Origin: Hirundichthys speculiger
Taxonomy: Eukaryota; Chordata; Actinopteri; Beloniformes; Exocoetidae
Direction: 5' to 3'
DNA: 64,000 bases
NCBI GenBank assembly: GCA_018398805.1
Contig: JAGFBZ010000851.1
Coordinates: 53,501 to 117,500, forward strand
This document shows, one piece after another, positions 12,101 through 23,400 of this stretch. Under the pieces are notes generated by a model. The model had not been told where the DNA came from. It saw nothing but the letters and a program-made list of their open reading frames with translations, and searched no databases. A program made the translations under genes and the position numbers. Position 1 is the stretch's first letter. Each line of letters begins with the position of its first letter.

Positions 12101-15100
12101 CATCTCCTGCTGATTAACTGGTTTGGTCCCAGTCCCGTTACCTGGTGTTCAGCTTGTCCTGCTGGGCTTTGATCTCCTTCTCACTGGGATGTCCGCTGTG
12201 GATCAGCTGCCTGGCAACCTGGTTCACCACGGCAACGCGGGACGCCTGGCTGTTCATCTCCGGCTCCAGACTCTCAAACCTGGATGGAGACGGTAAGGAA
12301 GTTCAGAGGAGACCTGAAACTGATCCAGAACTGTCCCAGTAAATTTTTAGGGAGATGCTGCAGTTCTGAACATCTAAAACAGAGTTGACTGATGAAAACA
12401 AGTTCTTGGCTTCATGTTCTCTGGAGAAATCAAAGTAGATCATCGTCTCCATGTTTTGTGACTTTGGTTATTAAAAAAGTGGCTTTTTTTTTCAGGAATT
12501 ACTGTGCTTTTGGATTGTTTCTAGGAATGCACGATAACTGTTTTTTAAAAATGATACCGATAACCGATAACTTTCAGCTCCTAAAGGCCGATACCGATAA
12601 CACACACATATACCTAAGATCATTACATCAATACTATGAACAAAACCAAAAATAGTTTGGACTCTTTAAATGAACAGATATTTATTTTTTCCGATGAAAA
12701 ACTATTGTCAAGCCTCTCAAACATTTTCATAAAGCTATCAAACAAACCTATTTGATATCTCACATTTACTTAAATAAGCTGCATTACTGACTGATAGAAA
12801 AAATAAAGGCTCCTTGAACTGATGGAAATACATGCATCAGAATTACTAACTGAAAAAGATTAACATTTAAAGGATTTTGACTCGTGGTTCCTATTAAATT
12901 AATAATTTTAATTAAAGTAAATGAGGTTCAGTGATTTTGTTTTTTTATCTCACGGAAGCTTTAGATGAGAGAAATGAGAGGAGGGGAGACTGCTGCTGGC
13001 TTGCGCACATTAGCATTAGCTCGCATTAGCGTGATTTCAAAACTCCATGGAAGCGATTGTTATGTTGTAGGTGGCTGATCAGGTTTTACGTATTAAAGCT
13101 TGTGCTTCCCTCCTCGTAGAATTCACTCGGAGGATTCGTCACAAATAACCACCAAACTATCTTCTTCTGAAACTTTAACAAAGTTCCACGCCGCCATGTT
13201 TGTTGTGATCAGTACGCTGTGCTGCAGGCTGCATTTAAGGTGTAACGTAAATTCCGATGTTCCCTCGTTTGTTAGTCGTTCTTTCAGCCTTTTCTATTTT
13301 TTTTTTCTTTATAATTTGTAACATGAGGGGAAATACTGCAAATATCAATTCAAGTTAGCAATTACTAAAATTATAACCGAGTTAACGAGTTGTTTTCTGG
13401 CATGAGGGGGTATTCTTGATTTTCCTGATTGAGTTATCGTTTTCTGATTATGCCGACGTCACTTGAACATAACATTCACTGCCGGTCACTCAAGGCTCAG
13501 AGGGAGCGAGGCACTGCTGTGTTGACAGAAATATATATGTTATTGGGGCTATTCGTCATGATATCGGACTTATTGGGATGACGTCATAATTTCCTGTTAT
13601 CGGCCCGACATTAATCGTTCACCCCTAATTGTTTCCAATCGTTCTACTGACAGAAGGGTGAACTCTGGGTCTGACTGGTCCCGTGGTTCGGTTCTTACCG
13701 GTGCTGGACGACCTCCAGGTCCTCCAGCTTCTCGGGGATCTCCATGCTGTTGAGCCACTGCTCCTTCTCATCGATCCAGAGCTCACAGGCCCTGGCTTCG
13801 CTCAGTATCTTGTAGAGTGCCAGAGCATCCTGCAGCGCCTGCTTCCTGAGCCGAGTCAGCTCCGCCACCTCCTTGTAACGCTCCTCGATGCCCGCCAGCC
13901 GGCTCTGAACCTGTGGACGCACAAACAGCATCTCCTGGTTGGTGAAACCCAGTTCAAGCTCGCGGCGTAGCCACCGAAGGATCCTAACCCCTAACCCTAA
14001 CCCTAACCCCTAACCCCTAGCCCTAACCCTAACCCTAAACCCCTAGCCCTAAACCACTAACCCTAACCCTAACCCTAGCCCTAGCCCTAGTCCTCCTACC
14101 TCCTCGGAGTCGGCCTTCTCCGGCGGCAGCGTGCAGGACTGTTCGTGCAGGGCCTCGATGACGGGCCGGTAGCTGCCGATCTCCTCGGCCACGTCCTTGT
14201 GTTTCTTCACCAGAGCCTGAGTGGAGAACTCATCGTGGCCGACGTCGACGCTGGAGACGATCCGCAGAACGTCCAGCATCCACGTGTCGATGTCGTCCGC
14301 GTCCGCCTGCGGGAGCAAAACCAAACTTTCAAACACCAAAGTAGCTCATGGCGCTCCTCAGGGTTCTGGACTTGGACCAGTACTTTCCGCTCCAACACAC
14401 GCTTCCATTGTTATGACACAAACTTTCATTTCCATGCAGACGACACTCAGCCTTACCCGTCATAAACGCTTCAAATGTGTCTTCATGACAGACCTGGACG
14501 ACGCCAACTTCCTGTTGCTGAACTCAGGTCAGACTGAGTCTGTTAGTCACGCTCAACGACGTTACTTAAAATCTAACATAAAACATGTTTCGTATCATGA
14601 CAGACTTTGACATGAGGAAACATCCAATCATTATCCAGTTAATGATGTAAAATCATATCCAGATGAAACTCATTATTATTTAGATTATGTCCCTTAAACA
14701 AACGCTTACGTTAGCAGGAAGTCATTTTGAAGAAAAACCTCTGGAAGCTCCTCTTAATACGAGCCACACGATCTAAAACTGGGTATATGTCGTTTAAGAC
14801 CATTTAGAAACTTTAAAAGTCAGGAAAATCAAAGCATGTGAGCTTTAAGGGTGGATAGATGGATGATAGACCTTTACATCAAGGGTGAATTCCAATTCCT
14901 CCCTTAACCCTCAATCTCAACCCTCAATCTCAAAAATGCGCGCTCCCGCTAACTGCTAGTTCTGTCCCGATTCTAAGAACTTGGATGGCGACAAAAAAAG
15001 CTAGCTACAAATGTAAGTATCTTTGTAGTTCTTAAAGATATAAATGTTACGAAACCATCTTATTGGCCACGGTTACATGATGTTTTGTAATTCGGAATTA

Positions 15101-16918
15101 ATTATTCCAAATTAATAATTCAGAATTAAACTATTTTCCTTCGAGTTCACATTGAAATAGTAATTCAGAATTGAGGTTTACATGGAAAACACGTTTGATC
15201 GGCTTTATCCAATTCAGCTTCAGGTCTGGGGGTTGGGAAGGGTTCTGATTGGATAGGGGGGGCCGGACGTCTTTACGTATTTACGTCTACCGGAAGAAAA
15301 CAAACTTAGTCGATTAGCAACAACATGGAGGACTACATTATTAGCATCCTTTTTGGATTTGTTTTGATTTTATTTTTGAAGCAGCAGCACGACAACATCA
15401 TGTCCATGATTTTCTTTCAAAAACAAGCCCAGCGCGGAATATTAGCGTCATCGCGACAGACGGGCAAGAGAACGAGCATGCGCAGAAAGACAGGAATTAA
15501 TTTAAAGTGGAACGAGTGTATACATGACCACGGAATTATTCTATTCGGATTTAAAATCAGAATAAACCAGCCACTTACTTCAGAATAAAGTTTAATTCGG
15601 AATTCACATTTTCATTCGGAATTAGGTGTTTACATGGTCATTTTTAATCATTTTAAATAGGATTTAATTTTAATTCTGAATTAAAGAGGAATTAAACTTC
15701 CCATGTAAATTAACTAATTGTCTTTGGTTGAGACTTTTTTCATGGATTAATATCGCAACGTTGTTGCGTAACATAAATTTTTTTTACTTTACGATGTTTG
15801 CTGCCAGGCCGGCAGTTCTGGCCGGCTTCGGCTTACTTGTATACCTTGTTGTGTAGCGACAGAGGACTGAATAATGTATCCTCTATTGTGTTATTTACTA
15901 ATATTATCTAACTGTAACTGCATTTAAAGGGTGTCCCATTTCTAAGTCACAAGATAGCCCTGACACTTACTTTCGAGGGTTAGGATTGAGGGCCAAAAAT
16001 TGAGGGTTAAGGGAGGAATTGGAATTGGCCCCAACCCTCTACAGAATAATATGTGCCAACAACTGCTTCTCGGAGCCCATTGCTGATATCTTCCCCTCTT
16101 GGCATTGTATTGTCTTTGAGCACCAGACCAGCAAACTGGAAAAAAATAAAAATAACCAGCTGCTTTTCTAGAGGTGTGCAGACCCGCTGGAGATCAGTCC
16201 AGCAACGATGATGACCTGTGAAGGTACGGGGGTTGGGGTTGGGGTGATCCTAACGTGACCCTAACTTGACCCTGAAGTGAGTGTGCTCACCTGGAACTGG
16301 TGCAGGTTGCAGGCCTCCTGCAGACGAGCTTTACGAACGGCAGAAAGCTGCTCCAGAGCCGCCCACTGCTCCTGTCGAACGACGGCAGGAAGCCGTTAGC
16401 CAACTCCAAAATAAAAGTCCCCGGTTCTGCAGGTGGGCAGCGGCGTACCTGGATGTCCCGGATTCGCTCTCTGATCTTGACAGCACCGAAGTGCTGGTCG
16501 GCCACCAGCTCCTCGCCCTGCCTGATGGTCTGCTGCAGGTGGGCGGCTCGCCCGCTCATCTCGTCCTCGAAGGCCTTGTGCTGACTCAGCAGTCGCAAGG
16601 CGCCGGTCAGGTCTTTCCCATAATCCTCGGAGGACAGGATCTGCTCCTTCTCCCTGATCCATCCTTCCTGTAAACCACAGCTGCATCAGACCATCTCACC
16701 TTCAACCCCGACCCGTCAATCAAGGTTCTACAGCTTCCATCACCGATCAATACAGGTGACTGATGAAGGGGAAACACCAAAACTAAGACTGAATTTTGAG
16801 TTGAACTTTGTTTCAAAGTGTTTCAAAGTGGTCAGAATCTGTCAGATATCTACTGCTTTCAACAGATATTTAATCAAATAAACAACTGAAACAGAGGGTT
16901 TTTGCCACTCAATCAATC

Positions 16919-16960
<42 letters not shown>

Positions 16961-17443
16961 CATTTTAGGTAAACGCTGATTTCTTTTTAAAGACGACAGC
17001 CTGCTGGAGGCTCCTCTATTACAAAGATCTATGTGAGCAGAAGGATGATGGATTTGAAATCCAACCAAAGTCCTGCGAACTTAGAAATAACAACAATAAT
17101 AATTCTAATAATAATAATAAAGATAAGTATAATAATGAAAGTGGTGAAAACCTCTTCAGCCATTTCCCAGAAGAACTTCCAGAGACGTCGGGACTCCTCG
17201 AGTCGAGCTCGGCGCTCGGCTGCCAGCTGGTTAAGCTCCTGGTAGCAGAACTCCATGTGGGCGACCCGGTCCCTGATGATCTGAGGGTCACAGGGCTTGT
17301 AGCCTGAGGAGGAGGAGGAGGAGGAGGAGGAGGAGGAGGAAGAGGAGGAGTAGGGGGAGGAGGAGGAGGACGAGGAAGAGGAGGAAGAGGAGGACGAGGA
17401 GGAGTAGGGGGAGGAGGAGGAGTAGGGGGAGGAGGAGGAGGCG

Positions 17444-17476
<33 letters not shown>

Positions 17477-20400
17477 AAGGAGTAGGGGTAGGGGAAGGAG
17501 GAGGAGGAAGAAGAGGAGGAGGAAGAAGGAAGGAGGTGAGCAGGACAAACACAAGAGCAGGGGGAGGACTGATCCGGTTCTGCTGCGCACCTTCGGTGTC
17601 GACGGCAAACTTCTGAGCCGTGCTGTTGACGCTCCGGACCCGGTCGGCCTGGACGCCGATGTCAGCCTCCACCAGCGCGTGTTTCTGCAGGAGGTCCTCC
17701 ACGCCGAGCAGGTGTTTCCCGTAGTCCTGAGACAGCAGCAGCATCTGCAGGACCAGGTGGACAAGGTCACATGGTCTCATATAAAAGAGTCCAAGAAGAA
17801 CCGGTCCCAGTCTCCATCCAGGTCGAAAACTGGTCCCAGTCTCCATCCAGGTCGAAAACTGGTCCCAGTCTCCATCCAGGTTGAACTAACTGGTCCCAGT
17901 CTCCATCCAGGTTGAACTAACTGGTCCCAGTCTCCATCCAGGTTGAAAACTGGTCCCAGTCTCCATCCAGGTTGAAAACTGGTCCCAGTCTCCATCCACG
18001 TTGAACCAAATGGTCCCAGTCTCCATTGAGGCGGAAAACTGGTCCCAGTCTCTATCCAGGTTGAACCAACTGGTCCCAGTCTCCATCCAGGTTGAAAACT
18101 GGTCCCAGTCTCCATCCAGGTTGAAAACTGGTCCCCAGTCTCTATCCAGGTTTGAACCAACTGGTCCCAGTCTCCGTCCAGGTTGTGAACCAAACTGGTC
18201 TCAGTCTCCATCCGGGTTGAAAAACTGGTCCCAGTCTCCATCCCAGGTTGAAAACCAACTGGTCCCAGTCTCCGTCCAGGTTGAACCAACTGGTCCCAGT
18301 CTCCGTCCAAGTTGAACAACTGGTCCCAGTCTCCATCCAGGTTGAACCAACTGCTCCCAGTCTCCGTCCAGGTTGAACCAACTGCTCCCAGTCTCCACCC
18401 GGGTCGAAAACTGGTCCCAGTCTCCATCCGGGTCGAAAACTGGTCCCAGTCTCCATCCAGGTTGAAAACTGGTCCCAGTCTCCATCCGGGTTAAAAAACC
18501 GGTCCCAGTCTCCATCCAGGTTGAAAACCGATCCCAGTCTCGATCCAGGCTGAAAACTGGTCCCAGTCTCCATCCAGGCTGAAAACTGGTCCCAGTCTCC
18601 ATCCATGTTAAACCAACTGGTCCCAGTCTCCATCTAAGTTGAACCAACTGGTCCCAGTCTCCATCCAGGTTGAAAACTGGTCAAAGTCTCCATCCAGGCT
18701 GAAAACTGGTCCCAGTCTCCGTCCAGGTCGAACCAACTGGTCCCAGTCTCCATCCAGGTTGAACTAACTGGTCCCAGTCTCCATCCAGGTTGAACCAACT
18801 GGTCCCAGTCTCCATCTAGGTTGAAAACTAGTCCCAGTTTCCATCCAGGCTGAAAACTAGTCCCAGTTTCCATCCAGGTTAAAAACTGGTCCAGTCTCCA
18901 TCCAGTTGAAAACTGGTCCATCTCCATTCCGGGTGATGAAAAACTGGTCCCAGTCTCCATCCGGGTTGAAAACTGGTCCCAGTTCCCCATCCCATCCCAT
19001 CGGTTGAACCAACTGGTCCCAGTCTCCGTCCAGGTTGAACCAACTGGTCCCAGTCTCCATCCGGGTCAAACAACTGGTCCCAGTCTCCATCCAGGTTGAA
19101 AACAGGTCCCAGTCTCCGTCCAGGTTGAACAAACTGGTCCCAGTCTCCGTCGAGGTTGAAAATCTGTCCCAGTCTCCGTCCAGGTTGAACCAACTGCTCC
19201 CAGTCTCCGTCCAGGTTAAACCAACTGGTCCCAGTCTCCATCCGGTTCGAAAACTGGTCCCAGTCTCCATCCAGGTCGAAAACTGGTCCCAGTCTCCATC
19301 CAGGTCGAAAACTGGTCCCAGTCTCCATCCCGATTGAAAACTGGTCCCAGTCTCCATCCAGGTTGAAAACTGGTCCCAGTCTCCATCCGGGTTAAAAAAA
19401 CTGGAGCCAGTCTCCATCCAGGTTGAAAACCGGTCCCAGTCGCCATCTAGGTTGAAAACTGGTCTCAGTCTCCATCCGGGTTGAAAAATGGTCTCAGTCT
19501 CCATCCGGGTTGAAAACTGGTCTCAGTCTCCATCCAGGTTGAACCAACTGGTCCCAGTCTCCATCCAGGTTGAACCAACTGGTCCCAGTCCAAAAATGTC
19601 CCAGTCCCAGTCTCCCAGTCCAGGTTGAAACTGGTCCCAGTCTCCGTCCAGTTGAAAACTGGTCCCAGTCTCCATCCAAAGGGTTGAAAACTGTCCCGTC
19701 TCCGATCCAGGTTAAAAAACTCCCAGTCTCCCCAGTCTCCATCCAGGTTGAACCAACTGGTCCCCGTCCCATCCGGGTCGAAACGGTCCCAGTCTCCATC
19801 CAGGTTGAAAACTGGTCCCAGTCTCCGTCAGGTGAAAAACCCCAGTCTCCATCCAGGTTGAAACCAACTGGTCCCAGTCTCCGTCCAGGTTTGAACCAAC
19901 TGGTCCCAGTCATCCGGGTCGAAAACTGGTCCCAGTCCATCCAGGTTGAAAAACTGGTCCCAGTCTCCAGTCCCGTCTCCGTGGAAAAACCGGTCCCAGT
20001 CTCCATCCAGTGAAAAGGTCCGTCTCCCAGCTGGTCCCAGTCTCCATCCAGGTTGAACCAACTGGTCCCAGTCTCCATCCAGGTTGAAACTGGCCCAGTC
20101 TCATCCAGGTGAAAACTGGTCCCAGTCTCCGTCCAGGTTGACCAACTGGTCCCAGTCCTGTCCAGGTTGAAACTAACTGGTCCCAGTCTCCATCTAGGTT
20201 GAACCAACTGGTCCCAGGTCTGGTCCCAGTCTCCATCCGGTTGAAAACTGGTCCCAGTCCCCAGTCCATCCAGGTTTGAACCAACTGGTCCCAGTCTCCG
20301 TCCAGGTTGAACTAACTGGTCCCAGTCTCCATCCAGGTTGAAAACCAACTGGGTCCCAGTCTGGTCCCAGTCTCCAGGTTGAAAACTGTCCCAGTCTCCA

Positions 20401-23400
20401 TCCAGGTTGAAAACTGGTCCCAGTCTCCATCCAGGTTGAAAACTGGTCCAGTCTCCATCCAGGTTGAAACCAACTGGTCCCAGTCCATCCAGTCTCCATC
20501 CAGGTTGAAAAGTGGTCCCAGTCTCCATCCAAAGGTTGAAAAACTGGTCCCAGTCTCCATCCAGGTTGAACCAACTGTCCAGTCTCCAGGTGAAAACTGG
20601 TCCAGTCTTCCATCCGGGTGAAAAACTGGTCCCAGTCATCCATCTCCCAGTCCGGTTGAAACTGGTCCCAGTCTCCAAAACAAGTCCATCCATCCAGGTT
20701 GAAAACTGGTCCCAGTCTCCATCCGGTTGAAAACTGGTCCCCATCCAGTCTCCCAGTCCGGTTGAAAACTGGTCCAGTCTCCATGGTCCCAGGGTTGAAA
20801 ACTCCGGTCCCAGTCTCCAGGTCCGGGTTTGAAAACTGGTCCCAGTCTCCATCCAGGTTCAAAACTGGTCCCAGGGTCTCCATCCAGGTTGAACAACTGG
20901 TCCCAGTCTCCATCCGTCCCAGTCATTTGAAAACTGGTCCAGTCTCTCATCCGGTTGAAAACTGGTCCCAGTCTCCATCCGGTTGAAAACTGGTCCCAGT
21001 CTCCGTCCAGGTTGAACCAACTGGTCCCAGTCTCCAGTTTGAAAATCCCAGTCCCAGGTTGAACCAACTCCAGTCTCCGCCAGGTTGAACCAACTGGTCC
21101 CAGTCTCCATCCGGGTCCAAAACTGGTCCCAGTCTCCATCCGGGTCGAAAACTGGTCCCAGTCTCCATCCAGGTGAAAACTGGTCCCAGTCTCCATCCGG
21201 GTTAAAAAAACCGGTCCCAGTCTCCTCCAGGTTGAAAACCGATCCCAGTCCTCCATCCAGGCTGAAACTGGTCCCAGGTTGAACTTCCAGGTCTCCCAGT
21301 CTGGTTGAAAAACTGGTCCCATCCAGTTGAACTCCCCAGTCTCCATTCAGGTTGAAAACTGGTCCCAGTCTCCAGCCAGGTTGAAACCTGTCCCAGTTTC
21401 CATCCAGGTTAAAACTGGTCCCAGTCTCCATCCAGGTCCTGAAAACTGGTCCCAGTCTCCATCCAGGGTTGAAAACTGGTCCCAGTCTCCATCCGGTTTG
21501 AAAACTGGTCCAGTCTCCTCCGGGTTGAAAACTGGTCCCAGTCTCCATCCGGTTGAAAACTGGTCCCAGTCCTCCATCCAGGTTGAACCAACTGGTCCCA
21601 GTCTCCGTCCAGGTTTGAACAAATGGTCCCAGTCTCCATCCGGGTCAACAACTGGTCCCAGTCTCCATCCAGGTTGAAAACAGGTCCCATCTCCAGGTCC
21701 AGTCTGGTTGAACCAACTGGTCCCAGTCTCCGTCGAGTTTGAAATCTGTCCCAGGTTGAACTCCGTCCCAGGTTGAACCAACTGCTCCCAGGGTCGAAAC
21801 CAACTGGTCCCAGTCTCCATCGGGTCGAAAACTGGTCCCAGTCTCCATCCAGGTTGAAAAAACTGGTCCAGTCTCCATCCGGGTTAAAAAAAACTGGTCC
21901 CAGTCTCATCCATCCATCCAGGTTGAAAACTGGTTCCAGTCTCCATCCATGTAAAAAATCTGAACCAGGTCCCAGTCTCCATCCAGGTTGAAAACTGTCC
22001 AGTCTCATCCAGCTGAAACTGGTCCCAGTCTCCGTCCAGGTTGAAAACCAACTGGTCCCAGTCTCCATCCAGGTTTGAAAAACTGGTCCCAGTTCATCCA
22101 GGTTGAAAACTGTCCCAGTTTCCATCCAGGTTGAAAAACTAGTCCCCAGTTCCCAGTTTCCATCCAGGTTAAAACTGGTCCCAGTCTCCATCCAGGTTGA
22201 AAACTGGTCCCAGTCTCCATCCGGGTTGAAAACTGGTCCCAGTCTCCATCCGAGTTGAAAACTGGTCCCAGTCTCATCCGGGTTGAAAACTGGTCCCAGT
22301 CAGGTCTGGTCCCAGTCCCGGTTGAACCAAACTGGTCCCAGTCTCCATCCAGGTTGAAAACTGGTCCAGGTCCCCCAGTCTCCGTCCAGGTTGAACCAAC
22401 TGGTCCCAGTCTCCGTCGAGGTTGAAAATCTGTCCCAGTCTCCATCCAGGTTGAAACCAAACCGCCCAGTCTCCGTCCAGGTTAAACCAACTGGTCCCAG
22501 TCTCCACCGTAAAACTGGTCCCAGTCTCCGGTTGAAAAAACTGCGTCCAGTCTCCAAACAAGGTCAGTCCATCCGGAAAATGGTCCCAGTCTCCATCCAG
22601 TTGAAAACTGGTCCCAGTCTCCATCCAGGTTGAAAACTGGTCCAGTCTCCATCCAGGTTGAAAAACTGGTCCCAGTCTCCATCCAGGTTGAAAACTGGTC
22701 CCAGTCTCCAATCAGTTCCAGTTGAAAAACTGTCCAAGTCCATCCAGGTTGAAAACTGGTCTCAGTCTCCATCCGGGTTGAAAACTGGTCCCAGTCTCCA
22801 TCCGGGTTGAAAACTGGTCCAGTCTCCATCCAGGTTGAAACTGGTCATCTCCATCAGGTTGAAAAACTGGTCCCAGTCTCCATCCAGGTTGAACCAACTG
22901 GTCCCAGTCTCCATCAGGTTGAAAAACTGGTCCAGTCTCCATCCAGGTTGAAAACTGTCCCAGTCTCCATCCAGGTTGAACCAACTGGTCCCAGTCTCCA
23001 TCCAGGTTGAAAACTGGTCCCAGTCTCCATCCGGGTTGAAAACTGGTCCCAGTCTCCATCCAGGTTAAAAACTGGTCCCAGTTCTCCCAGTCCAGGTTGA
23101 ACCAACTGGTCCCTCTCCGTCCAGGTTGAAAAACATCCGGGGTCCCAGTTCCAGGTGAAAATGGTCCAGTCCCGGGTTGAAAATGGTCCAGTCTCATCCA
23201 GGTTGAAAACTGGTCCCAGTCTCCGTCCAGGTTGAACCAACTGGTCCCAGTCTCCACCCGGGTCGAAAACTGGTCCCAGTCTCCTTTCGGGTCGAAAACT
23301 GGTCCCAGTCTCCATCCAGGTTGAAAACTGGTCCCAGTCTCCATCCGGGTTAAAAAAAACCGGTCCCAGTCTCCATCCAGGTTGAAACCGATCCAGTCTC

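Noticed and set aside
17019..17846. 275-codon minus frame spanning exons L and M and the intron between
   Set aside because: It reads through the (TCC)n tract as poly-Pro/Leu. Splice sites at 17,591 and 17,303 restore the conserved spectrin sequence, so the intron reading is not real.
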